NCBI RefSeq assembly: GCF_030407165.1
Contig: NZ_CP129111.1
Coordinates: forward strand, 2,542,001 to 2,606,000
DNA length: 64,000 bases
Direction of reading: 5' to 3'
Origin: Fontisubflavum oceani
GTDB lineage: Bacteria > Pseudomonadota > Alphaproteobacteria > Rhodobacterales > Rhodobacteraceae
The stretch's first letter is position 1, and each line of letters begins with the position of its first letter. The translations under genes and the position numbers were made by a program. The notes below the pieces were generated by a model. It ran no database searches, was not told the DNA's origin, and saw only the letters and a program-made list of their open reading frames with translations. Shown piece after piece: positions 25,717 to 34,894 of the stretch.

Positions 25717-28700
25717 ATGGGTGTGAGACTGTTACCAGTATGGGCCGCCGCTTTGGCGGTGAGCGTTTTCTCCGGGCTTCTGCCTGTCTTCGGGACCGAT
25801 CGCGCCGAAGCGCAGGTTCTTAACGCCACATGCCCCGAAGCGAACGCGTCAGTTGACGGCATCGGTCCCGGCTCGGCCGTATCAGATACAACAAGGGTGG
25901 CACAGGATAGCGACTGCTCCGTCTTTTCGCCAGTCGACCCAGCAATGTTGTTGTCCACGCTGATTTCCAATTTCGGCGGTTCGGTTACTTTAGACGCTAG
26001 TGTACGTGTTTATGTTGGCGGAACTGAAAGCGAACGAATTCGTCCAATCTGCAGGGCTGGGGCCGGGGGCGGCACGCCCAGCATTAAGCTGCCTCTCGAC
26101 ATCACCTATTCTTGTTCTGCGGTCTTCGACTTCGGTGGTCAAACCCATGATATTGCCTTCGAGCTGTTCGGTACGGCCAGTGATAACGGAAGCGGCGAGT
26201 TTGACGTGGCAATGCGACACGGACCGACCACCTACACCCGGACGCCGCTGCAGCCCCCGACGCTCACACTCTCGGTCGATGCATTCACGGACGGAACGTT
26301 TGATGTGACATTGACCTCAGATGCGGCGCTAGACGGCGCGTCGATTGCGGCCAGCGATCTGACCATCACGCCGGTCGGGCTCGGCACGATATCAAACCCG
26401 GTCTCTGGTGCTCCGGTGCGGGTGTCGGACACGGAGTACAGGTTCCCGATCACTGTCGTTGGGAGGGGCGACCTCGAGTTTCGGATTGCCGCGGGTGCAA
26501 TCAACGGCGCAACCGGGCTTGTCAATACCGCGGCGTCCAACACCGCAACCACGAATACCAATGACGAGCGCCCGACCGGGGCCTTTTCAGGCTTGGCCAG
26601 CACCGTGGGGCTGGCTGGGGATCAGGTGACTATCACCTTCAACGAACCGGTCGGTCTTATCATTGAGCTTTTGACGCTGAACAATCTCCGCGCGTCGAAC
26701 CTGCTGAGTGGGGACGCCCTGACCTACACCTTCGATGTCGAGCCCATTGCCGATGGCCCTGCCAGCATATTCCTGCCTGCCGGTTTGGCCGCCGATCTCG
26801 GCGGGAATAGCACTTTGGCTGTTGGGCCGGTCACCACCAATGCCGTTGTCTGAAGGCCCGAGATCACCTTGGCCTCCACCCAGGTCAATGGGCCGGTCGG
26901 GCGGAGCTTCACATTCGACATCACCCGCCCAGGCGGCGGACGCTATCGGATTGATGGACCGTCGGGTTTTCCGGGCGAGATCACGAACTTCTCCATAACT
27001 GGTGTCGCGTCGAACCCTGCTGCGGGCACCCTCACCATTGCGGGGGAGGGCACCGGCGGGCCGGTGGTCGTCAGCTTCCCCGAAGGCGCCTTTACCGATG
27101 AGGAATCGGGCAATCTCAGTCTTGCCTTCGCCCCTCTCGAACTAGCCAATTTCGACCTGACCGGGCCGACTCCGACGATCACCTTTGAGGGATATGATCT
27201 GGAAAACACCTTCACGGCGCGGATCACGTGGGATGAGGATGTGACGGGGTTTGAGGCCGGGGACATTACGCCGGTAAATGCCACGCTTGGGGCTTTTGCG
27301 GCGGTAAGCGCATCGGAATACACCGTTGAGGTCACCGCGATTGATCTGTCTACCGCGCCGTCGATCAACATCGCGCCAGGTGTGGCCACCGATCTGGCGG
27401 GCAATGACAACGTGGCGGCGAATGGCGTGCCGCCCGGGCCGGATGGGACCGCGCCGACACTCAGCATCACCGGGCTGCCAACGGACGGGTTTGGCGGGCC
27501 GCAGACCGTGACACTGACGTTTGATTTCGGCGAGCGGGTTCTGGGCTTTGAAGACAGCGATATCGCTGTGACTGGCGGCACGCTTAGCGTGATCTCTGGT
27601 GGGCCGCAGGTCTGGACGGCAGAGCTGGATATCCTTGGCACTCAGGATGTGAGCGTAACGGTCGCAGCGGGCGCGGTGTTGGATGTCAGCGGGACGCCGA
27701 ATGCCGAGACCCGCGCGCGCAGCGCCGCCGATGCCGATCCGCCGACGGTGCAGATCACGGGCGCGCCGGGCTTCCCGGGCGATCCCTACACGCTTGATAT
27801 CTTGTTCTCCGAGCCGGTCACGGGCTTCGTTCTGGGTGATATCCAGGCCTCCGGCGCGGCTGTCTCCGATTTCATCAACACATGCGGCAGTGACCCCTGC
27901 GCCAGTTTCAGCATCGTCGTGACGGCGGAGCCGGATCGGCTCTTTACCCATGCGGTGGATATCCCGACCGGCGCTGCGCAGGATGCGGCGGGCAATGACA
28001 ATCTCGCCCTGGGCTTCGCCCCGCCGCCGCCAGATGGGACAGCGGCACTGCCGGTGATCACCGGGGTGCCGGAGGGGTTCACCGGGCCGGTTTCTGCCAC
28101 GATTACCATCGATTTCGGCGAGCCGGTGGTCGGGTTTGACGGCGCGGATGTGACTGTCACCGGTGGTACGCTTGGGGCGCTGACCGGCGGGCCGCAGATT
28201 TGGACCGGAGAGCTCAGCGTCACCGGGGATGCCGATGCTGTGGTGAGCATCGAGGAGGCCGCGGCGCAGGATGTCACTGGCACGCCGACCGCCGCGGCCA
28301 GTGTCACCGGGGCCTTCGGCAGTTCCGATTTGGCGGCGGAGTTGATCCGGGAGTTTATGAGCGCGCGCAGTGCGGCGCTGCTTGGGTCGCAGCCGTCGGT
28401 GCGCGGCTTTCTGACGGGGCAAAGCGCGACCGGGGCGCTGGAGGTAACGCGCGGCCAAGGCACCATCTCGCTGCAGACCGGCGGGCGTGCCCCGGTTTGG
28501 GCGGCGCTGGAGGCCAGTTGGAGCGAGCTGGAGGAGGCCGAGTTGAACTACGCCTTGGCCACGCTCGGCGCGCATACCTGGCTGAGCGAGCGGGCGCTGG
28601 TGGGTGTGATGCTGCAATATGACATCGCCGAAAGCGAGGATGGCGCGGCGCGGCTGGAGGGCACCGGCTGGCTGGTGGGGCCGTATTTTGCCGCCGCTCT

Positions 28701-29208
28701 GGGGTCGGGGCCGGTCCATGTCGATGGCCGCTTGCTTTATGGCCGGACCGACAATGAGATCAGCCCGGTCGGCACCTATACCGACGCGTTCGAGACCGAA
28801 CGCTGGCTGGCCACGCTAGCGGTCTCCGGTCGGATCGAGCGGCCGCAAGTGACCTGGTTCCCGAGCCTCGAACTGGCCTGGACCGAGGACACGCAAGAGG
28901 CCTATACCGACAGCGTGTCCAACACTGTCCCGGAACAGACCGTGCGCCTGGGGGAGCTGACCGCCGGGCTAGATTTTGAGCACGCCCTGAACCCAACCAC
29001 GCTTCTGCTCGGCGGGGTCTCGGCGATCTATGCCGATAGCTCAGGCGGCAGCGGTGGGATGGACGGCACTCGCGGGCGGCTCGACTTCGGCCTGCGCCAT
29101 ACTGGGCAAGACGGGATGAGCTACGATCTCAACGCTTTCTATGATGGGCTTGGAACGCCCGACTACCGCGCCCATGGCCTCGAGCTCACCTTCCGCTTCG
29201 CGTTCTAA
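25717..29208 (+). pseudogene. Autotransporter-like adhesin with Ig-like repeats, interrupted by an in-frame TGA
   Basis: The frame opens with a signal peptide (MGVRLLPVWAAALAVSVFSG, cleavage likely after AEA). It continues through Ig-like bacterial repeats with the recurring pattern VTGF-x-DI-x-VTGGTL and AA-x-D-x-AGN. It ends in a roughly 280-residue beta-barrel (about 28360-29208, starting RGFLTGQSATGALE) whose last residue is phenylalanine, as in type V autotransporters. A TGA at 26851-26853 (codon 379) interrupts the gene; the same frame resumes immediately and stays open for more than 780 codons. Without readthrough the passenger start would be separated from the barrel, and the remainder would lack a signal peptide. 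A real nonsense mutation is the plain reading. The gene stands alone, divergent from icd. Confidence 0.8.
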
Positions 29209-29465
29209 ACGGGCTTGGCGGCTTGTTCCTGGTCGCCCTGCCGGGCCGCGCGGCCCTTGGCCAATTGTTCCGCCAAAAACCGCCGCGCGCGTGCCTCAGC
29301 CATCCGAACACGAACGGCGGTCCGAAACGCCTCTTCAGTTGAGGGGGAGGATGCGCCTATTACCTCCGCCACGCGGTTCGGCAGAAGATCATCATCCAAC
29401 TCCTCGGCCGCCGCGATGACGTCTTTGGCCAATTTATCTGCGAGCTCATCGACAATATTGCTCAT
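29205..29465 (-). CDS. Hypothetical protein, 86 residues
   Basis: I do not recognise a family. The product is charged and probably all-helical, starting MSNIVDELADKLAKDVIAAAEELDDDLLPNRVAEVIG and continuing with FRTAVRVRMAEARARRFLAEQLAKGR. It has no membrane segment or signal peptide. It lies 12 bases downstream of the alpha/beta hydrolase gene on the same strand, so the two are probably co-transcribed. Its stop codon overlaps the end of the convergent autotransporter gene by four bases. Confidence 0.7.
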   Translation of the reverse strand: MSNIVDELADKLAKDVIAAAEELDDDLLPNRVAEVIGASSPSTEEAFRTAVRVRMAEARARRFLAEQLAKGRAARQGDQEQAAKPV

Positions 29466-29477
29466 CGCGTGAGGCCT

Positions 29478-30131
29478 TTAGCGTGTGGTTTCCGTCAAGC
29501 GGCGGCGAACATAGGTCTGAACGCTCTCAATCATCGGGTCCATATGCGGGTCTTCGAAGAAGTGACCGGCGTTTTCCATCTCTTCATGGGTGATGGTGAT
29601 GCCTTTTTGCTCATGCAGCTTGTCGACCAAGATCCGGGTATCTTGCGGCTTGGCCACGCGATCCGAAGAGCCGTTGATGATCAGGCCCGAGGCGGGGCAG
29701 GGCGCGAGGAAGCTGAAATCATACATGTTCGCCGGAGGCGAGACGCTGATGAACCCCGTGATTTCGGGGCGACGCATCAAGAGCTGCATGCCGATCCAAG
29801 CCCCAAAGGAGAAGCCCGCGACCCAGCAATGCTTTGAGTTCGGGTTCATCGACTGCAGGTAGTCGAGGGCGGAGGCGGCATCAGACAGTTCGCCGATCCC
29901 TTGGTCATATTCGCCTTGGCTGCGGCCCACGCCACGGAAGTTAAACCGGAGGACCGTGAACCCCATATTGTGGAACGCGTAGTGAAGGTTGTAGACCACC
30001 CGATTGTTCATCGTGCCGCCAAACTGCGGATGTGGATGCAGGATAATCGCGATTGGCGCGTCCTTGGCCTTTTGCGGGTGGTAGCGACCCTCGAGCCGAC
30101 CTTCTGGGCCGGGGAAAATGACCTCGGGCAT
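29478..30131 (-). CDS. Alpha/beta hydrolase (dienelactone hydrolase-like)
   Basis: A 217-residue cytoplasmic serine hydrolase. It has ILHPHPQFGGTMNNRVVYNLHYAF, VLRFNFRGVGRSQGEYDQGIGELSDA, the nucleophile elbow GFSFGAW, and a late ENAGHFFED containing the catalytic histidine. This set is typical of a widespread alpha/beta hydrolase family of unknown substrate. A strong AAGGAGG precedes the ATG. It is divergent from iscR, and a putative Irr box lies between the two genes. Confidence 0.9.
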   Translation of the reverse strand: MPEVIFPGPEGRLEGRYHPQKAKDAPIAIILHPHPQFGGTMNNRVVYNLHYAFHNMGFTVLRFNFRGVGRSQGEYDQGIGELSDAASALDYLQSMNPNSKHCWVAGFSFGAWIGMQLLMRRPEITGFISVSPPANMYDFSFLAPCPASGLIINGSSDRVAKPQDTRILVDKLHEQKGITITHEEMENAGHFFEDPHMDPMIESVQTYVRRRLTETTR

Positions 30132-30188
30132 TATGCCTCCTTCATGGTGTTCGGGGTGCGGTGGCTTGACGCGGCGCCTGACGCAACC

Positions 30189-30201
30189 TAGAACAATTCT
30201 A
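30189..30201. promoter_or_regulatory. Putative Irr box (ICE motif) upstream of iscR-suf
   Basis: TAGAACAATTCTA is a palindrome with arms TAGAA/TTCTA, extended to CTAAA on the right. It resembles the ICE motif bound by the haem-responsive regulator Irr, reported by comparative genomics to control suf genes in Rhodobacterales. It lies 104 bases before the iscR start, in the promoter region shared with the divergent hydrolase gene. Confidence 0.5.
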
Positions 30202-30304
30202 AACTCCGGGCGAGCCGGACAAAACGGGTTGATGGCAGTTAAGCGCCCCGTTCGGAAAGGTCAATCTTTTGGCGTGATTTGCGTCATTTGCGAAGGTGGC
30301 GGAC

Positions 30305-30765
30305 ATGAAACTCAGCACCAAGGGACGTTATGCAATGGTGGCCTTGGCCGATTTGGCGTTGCAGCCGGAACAAGAGCTGACCTCGCTGGCTGAGATTTCC
30401 AAGCGGCAGGATATCTCGCTGCCCTATCTTGAGCAGCTCTTCGTTAAATTGCGCCGTGCGGGGTTGGTCGAGTCTGTTCGTGGTCCGGGGGCGGGTATCG
30501 CCTGGCGAAGCCGCCATCGCATATTCGCGTCGTCGATATCTTTTCCGCAGTCGATGAAACGGTGAGCGCAATGCACACCGGGGCAGGCGCCTCAGGGGGC
30601 ATTTCGGGCAGCCGGGCGCAGAGCATGACCAACCGGCTTTGGGAAAGCTTGAGCGCCCATGTCTATGTCTATCTGCATCAGACGCGGCTATCGGATGTGG
30701 TGACCAATGAGCTGACGCCTTGCCCTGCGGTGCCCAATCTCTTCGAAGTGGTCGATGAGGCGTGA
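30305..30765 (+). CDS. iscR: Rrf2-family regulator IscR, single-cysteine type, frameshifted
   Basis: Iron-sulfur sensing repressor of the suf operon. Residues 1-60 give the winged helix, starting MKLSTKGRYAMVALADLALQ and including QDISLPYLEQLFVKLRRAGLVESVRG. The frame breaks at five G (30487-30491). One added G gives GPGGGYRLAKPPSHIRVVDIFSAVDETV and runs on to the TGA at 30765, for 153 residues. The usual three cysteine ligands are absent. The only cysteine is Cys140 in ELTPCPAVPN. This matches the unusual Fe-S binding reported for IscR of Rhodobacter sphaeroides. GTGA couples it to the next gene. Confidence 0.9.
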
Positions 30766-31205
30766 GTGAGCCGATTAACCAAACCCCCAAGATAATCTCG
30801 GTCAATCCCGACGATCTGTCAGGATGGGCCGGGCGTTTGATACGCCCGCTCCGCCAGGCGGGCTTCGGCATGATGTTTGCGTCCCGCTTCAGCGATCAAT
30901 CGGATCGTCGCTACATGAGCGACGCGCATTGCCTGCTTTACTTGCACCACCGGACCGCTAGCGTTCGGCAAGCATTGGAACGTCGCGGAAATGTCTTTGG
31001 TCGGGTGTATAATCTGATCACCGGGAAGGATCATCGCTACGTCATTTTGACGGGCCATGTGCTCGACACGGTTTTGCGTGTCGCGGAAGAGCCTCGTTTG
31101 GATGAATTCCAGCGCTCCGGCACCTATCAGGTTCGTCTTGATGTGGCAGAAGCCTTGCTCGCGAAGTTTGCCGATCACATGCAGAAGGCGGGACACCTGC
31201 GATGA
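30762..31205 (+). CDS. Hypothetical protein between iscR and the cysteine desulfurase gene
   Basis: A 147-residue soluble protein that I cannot assign to a family. Visible features are an early NPDDLSGWAGRLIRPLRQAGFGMMF, a DAHCLLYLHHRTASVRQALERRGN segment and ITGKDHRYVILTGHVLDTVLRVAEEPRLDEF. It has no membrane segment or signal peptide. The GTG start overlaps the iscR stop (GTGA), and its stop overlaps the ATG of the desulfurase gene, so it is translationally coupled on both sides. That argues for a role in Fe-S assembly or its control, an inference from position only. Confidence 0.75.
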   Translation: MSEPINQTPKIISVNPDDLSGWAGRLIRPLRQAGFGMMFASRFSDQSDRRYMSDAHCLLYLHHRTASVRQALERRGNVFGRVYNLITGKDHRYVILTGHVLDTVLRVAEEPRLDEFQRSGTYQVRLDVAEALLAKFADHMQKAGHLR

Positions 31206-32245
31206 GCCGTATCTATCTCGACCAAAACGCAACCATGCCGCTGCGCCCTGAGGCGCGGGCGGCGATGATTGCGGCGATGGATGTCTCGGGCAATCCGTCT
31301 TCGGTCCATGCCGAAGGGCGCGCGGCGAAGGCCGTGGTTGAAACAGCGCGCGGCCAGATCGCCGAAGCCTTTGGGGCGCTGGCCGCCGATATCGTGTTTG
31401 TCTCGAGCGCGACGGAAGCGGCGGCCTTGGCCTGCGCCGGGCGCGATTTGCGAGGATCCGCAGTTGAGCATGATGCGGTCCGGGCCTGGATCAACGATAC
31501 ATTGGCAGTGGATGCCGCTGGTCATGTGAAGATCGAAGACCCGGCGCAGTCGGTCCTGCAATTGGCCAATTCCGAAACGGGTATCCTGCAAGACCTGCCC
31601 GATGGGTTGGCGGTTAGCGATATGACTCAAGCCTTTGGCAAAATCCCGGTGGCGTTTGATTGGTCGGGTGTCGATATGGCGCTTATCTCGGCGCACAAGC
31701 TTGGCGGACCAAAGGGAATCGGCGCCTTGGTCCTGCGTCGTGGCCTGGATGTGGAGGCGCAGATTAAAGGTGGCGGGCAAGAGATGGGCCGCCGTTCCGG
31801 CACAGAGAATATCACCGGCATTGCTGGATTTGGGGCCGCTGCGGTGGCTGCTACACAAGATCTTGAAAATGGCGTCTGGGAAAAACTTGCCAAACTTAGA
31901 AATATTCTAGAAACAACTCTGGACCTCGGCACTAAAGAGACTATTTTTGTCGGGAAAGACGCGGATCGCCTTCCAAACACCTCCTGCATCGTGACGCCGG
32001 GCTGGAAAGGGGAGACGCAAGTGATGCAGATGGACCTGGCCGGTTTCGCGATCTCCGCGGGCTCGGCCTGTTCCAGCGGCAAGGTCAAATCCAGCACGGT
32101 TCTGCGTGCGATGGGGATGAACGAGACAGAGGCGTCCAGCGCCATTCGTGTTTCACTCGGACCGGAGACGACCGAAGAAGAGGTTTCGCGGTTTTGCGAG
32201 GCTTGGTTGAACGCCCATGCCCGGTTTCGGGCGCGGGTCGCGTAA
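31202..32245 (+). CDS. Cysteine desulfurase, NifS/IscS class
   Basis: PLP enzyme releasing sulfur from cysteine. The 347-residue product has YLDQNATMPLRPEARAAM, VSSATEAAALAC, the PLP lysine in LISAHKLGGPKGIGALVLRRG, RRSGTENITGIAGF, and the mobile-loop catalytic cysteine in SAGSACSSGKVK, which is the class I (IscS/NifS) form. It is a second desulfurase in addition to SufS at the end of the same operon. It is slightly shorter than E. coli IscS. The start overlaps the preceding gene (ATGA-type). Confidence 0.9.
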   Translation: MSRIYLDQNATMPLRPEARAAMIAAMDVSGNPSSVHAEGRAAKAVVETARGQIAEAFGALAADIVFVSSATEAAALACAGRDLRGSAVEHDAVRAWINDTLAVDAAGHVKIEDPAQSVLQLANSETGILQDLPDGLAVSDMTQAFGKIPVAFDWSGVDMALISAHKLGGPKGIGALVLRRGLDVEAQIKGGGQEMGRRSGTENITGIAGFGAAAVAATQDLENGVWEKLAKLRNILETTLDLGTKETIFVGKDADRLPNTSCIVTPGWKGETQVMQMDLAGFAISAGSACSSGKVKSSTVLRAMGMNETEASSAIRVSLGPETTEEEVSRFCEAWLNAHARFRARVA

Positions 32246-32347
32246 CAGGATAGAGCCATCGGCGATGTCCTTAGGAAACGGCGCGACCCGGGGCATAGTG
32301 GTAAATCAGGGCGGCGCGCACCGCCCCAAGAACGAACGGGATACCCC

Positions 32348-33868
32348 ATGACAGCACTCGACACGGATATTCGCGACGGTGTGGACCGCGAGACGGTGGA
32401 AACCGTCCAGGCCATGGGCGGCAAATACAAATACGGTTGGGAAACCGAGATCGAAATGGAATACGCGCCCAAGGGCGTGGATGAAGACATCGTGCGTCTG
32501 ATCTCGGAAAAGAACGAAGAGCCGGAATGGATGACCGACTGGCGCTTGCAGGCGTTCAAGCGCTGGAAGCAGATGGATGAGCCGGAATGGGCGATGGTCC
32601 ACTATCCGCCGATCGATTATCAGGATCAGTATTACTATGCGCGTCCTAAGAGCATGGAAGAGAAGCCGAAATCGCTTGATGAGGTCGATCCGAAGCTTTT
32701 GGCAACCTATGACAAACTGGGCATCCCGCTGAAAGAACAGATGATCCTGGCCGGGGTCGAAGGTGCAGAGAATGCGCCTGCCGAAGGGCGCAAAGTCGCC
32801 GTCGACGCGGTGTTTGACTCGGTGTCGGTTGGCACGACCTTCCAGAAGGAATTGAAAGCGGCGGGCGTCATCTTCTGCTCGATCTCCGAGGCGATCAAAG
32901 AACATCCCGAACTGGTGAAGAAATATCTCGGCTCCGTCGTGCCGATCACCGACAATTTCTTTGCGACGCTGAACAGCGCGGTCTTCTCCGATGGGTCGTT
33001 TGTCTATGTGCCGCCAGGCGTGCGCTGCCCGATGGAACTCAGCACCTATTTCCGGATCAATGCCGAGAATACCGGTCAGTTCGAACGGACGCTGATCATC
33101 GCCGATAAAGGCTCTTACGTCAGCTACTTGGAAGGCTGTACCGCGCCGCAACGTGACACGCATCAGCTTCATGCGGCTGTTGTGGAACTGGTCGCGCTGG
33201 AAGATGCGGAGATCAAGTATTCGACGGTTCAGAACTGGTATCCGGGCGATGAAGAAGGCAAAGGCGGGATCTATAATTTCGTCACCAAACGCGCCGATTG
33301 CCGGGGGGACCGCTCGAAAGTGATGTGGACCCAGGTGGAGACCGGCTCCGCGATCACTTGGAAATACCCGTCCTGCATTCTGCGCGGCGAGGGCAGCCAG
33401 GGGGAGTTCTACTCCATCGCGATTGCCAACAACATGCAGCAAGCCGACACCGGCACCAAGATGATCCATTTGGGCAAGAACACCAAGTCGCGGATCGTCT
33501 CCAAGGGGATCAGCGCGGGTAAGGCGCAGAACACCTATCGCGGGCTTGTGTCGATGCATCCGAAAGCCAAAGAGGGCCGCAACTATACCCAGTGCGACAG
33601 CCTTTTGATCGGTGATCAATGCGGGGCGCATACGGTTCCGTATATTGAGGTCAAGAACAACTCCGCCCGGGTTGAGCATGAAGCGACCACCTCAAAGGTC
33701 GATGATGATCAGCTGTTCTATTGCCGCCAGCGCGGCATGGATGAGGAAGAGGCCGTGGCGCTTGTTGTGAACGGGTTCTGTAAGGAGGTGCTGCAAGCTC
33801 TGCCGATGGAATTTGCCATGGAAGCACAGCAGCTTGTCGCGATCTCTCTGGAAGGGTCGGTGGGCTAG
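32348..33868 (+). CDS. sufB: Fe-S cluster assembly scaffold SufB
   Basis: Scaffold subunit of the SufBCD complex. The 506-residue protein has GTTFQKELKAAGVIFCSISEAIKEHPELVKKYLGSVVP, VPPGVRCPMELSTYFRINAENTGQFERTLIIAD, YLEGCTAP, the conserved core NFVTKRADCRGDRSKVMWTQVETGSAITWKYPSCILRG, and CDSLLIGDQCGAHTVPYIEV, all SufB signatures. A 102-base gap separates it from the desulfurase gene. Two FkbM methyltransferase genes, a 55-aa ORF and ybjQ follow before sufC, an unusual insertion in the operon. Confidence 0.97.
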   Translation: MTALDTDIRDGVDRETVETVQAMGGKYKYGWETEIEMEYAPKGVDEDIVRLISEKNEEPEWMTDWRLQAFKRWKQMDEPEWAMVHYPPIDYQDQYYYARPKSMEEKPKSLDEVDPKLLATYDKLGIPLKEQMILAGVEGAENAPAEGRKVAVDAVFDSVSVGTTFQKELKAAGVIFCSISEAIKEHPELVKKYLGSVVPITDNFFATLNSAVFSDGSFVYVPPGVRCPMELSTYFRINAENTGQFERTLIIADKGSYVSYLEGCTAPQRDTHQLHAAVVELVALEDAEIKYSTVQNWYPGDEEGKGGIYNFVTKRADCRGDRSKVMWTQVETGSAITWKYPSCILRGEGSQGEFYSIAIANNMQQADTGTKMIHLGKNTKSRIVSKGISAGKAQNTYRGLVSMHPKAKEGRNYTQCDSLLIGDQCGAHTVPYIEVKNNSARVEHEATTSKVDDDQLFYCRQRGMDEEEAVALVVNGFCKEVLQALPMEFAMEAQQLVAISLEGSVG

Positions 33869-33985
33869 GCCTGGGCTAAAGCGCGGCTCGGACGATCAGA
33901 TGAAATGGGAGCCAATCTGTTATGCAGGACCGTCGAACGGCGTCGTTCGTGGTATAGGTGCTGCTGATGGCAATGGAGGGGCATA

Positions 33986-34894
33986 ATGGCAGACAGATTG
34001 GCCAATCGCAGAACCCGATTTCTGATTGATTCTTTGGTGCTTGAGCGCCCCATGCACATTGTCGATGTGGGGGCCAACCCATTTGGCGCCCGGCCGGACT
34101 ATGATCCTTTGCTGAGCCATGGTTCCGCTCAGCTTTGGGGATTTGAGCCGAACGAGAAAGCCTTTGCCGAGTTAGACTCGGTAAAAGACGAGAGCCGCAC
34201 CTATCTGCCTTACGCGGTTGGCGCACCAGGCAAAGCGCGCTTCTATTCGCATAAGATTTCGACGCTGTCGTCTTTGTATAAGTTTCGGCGCGCCGCCGCG
34301 GATTTCATGGGCAAGGGGCATTGGTACAAGCGGGAGATCACAGAAATCGAGGTCGATTTGGTCGCGCTTGACGATGTTGATGAGATTCCGTCGATTGACC
34401 TGTTGAAAATGGATGTGCAGGGCGCGGAGTTGGACGTTCTTACAGGCGGGAGAACGAAGCTCACCGAGGCGATTGCGGTGATACCCGAAGTGGCCTTCTA
34501 TCAAATCTATGAAGGCCAGCCGATGCTGCGCGATGTCGACGCGGAACTCCATGAGCAGGGGTTCGTCTTGCACAAGATCCTGTTTCAGAAGCCCGCTTTG
34601 CTGCCGAGTTCGCAACGCAAGCAGCTGCATCCCCGTCTTGCGGCGAGCCAGTCGATTGATGGCGATGCGGTCTATATCCGCAATCTGGAAGACAAAGAAG
34701 CAGTCAGTACCGAGGCGTTGAAACGGCTCGCCCTGGCCGCCGATACTGTCTTCAAAAGCTTTGATCTTTGCCTGATGTGTCTGGATGAGCTTGTGCGCCG
34801 TGACGCGGTCGAACGCCGGCTCCCACGAGTTTATGTGCGCAAGCTGCCTGAAGAGTTGCGGATCATGGAACCAGCGGTTGAGGCGAGCAGTTGA
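33986..34894 (+). CDS. FkbM-family SAM methyltransferase (copy 1)
   Basis: A 302-residue protein with HIVDVGANPFGARPDYDPLL (SAM-binding start), LWGFEPNEKAFAELD, IDLLKMDVQGAELDVLTGG and VIPEVAFYQIYEGQPMLRDVD, the FkbM methyltransferase pattern. The acceptor is unknown; family members usually methylate sugars or polyketide hydroxyls. It starts with a strong ribosome site (GGAGGGG) 117 bases after sufB. Its stop overlaps the ATG of a paralogous gene (TGATG), so the two are made together. The C-terminal third (helical, LALAADTVFKSFDLCLMCLDELV) is shared with the second copy. Confidence 0.88.
   Translation: MADRLANRRTRFLIDSLVLERPMHIVDVGANPFGARPDYDPLLSHGSAQLWGFEPNEKAFAELDSVKDESRTYLPYAVGAPGKARFYSHKISTLSSLYKFRRAAADFMGKGHWYKREITEIEVDLVALDDVDEIPSIDLLKMDVQGAELDVLTGGRTKLTEAIAVIPEVAFYQIYEGQPMLRDVDAELHEQGFVLHKILFQKPALLPSSQRKQLHPRLAASQSIDGDAVYIRNLEDKEAVSTEALKRLALAADTVFKSFDLCLMCLDELVRRDAVERRLPRVYVRKLPEELRIMEPAVEASS

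Noticed and set aside
27142..28719. Minus-strand open frame of 525 codons opposite the autotransporter
   Set aside because: The translation is Arg/His/Pro-rich and featureless, while the plus strand has clear Ig-like repeats and a barrel.
32306..33679. Minus-strand open frame of 457 codons opposite sufB
   Set aside because: It is a mirror of a highly conserved gene, with no ribosome site and no recognisable domain.
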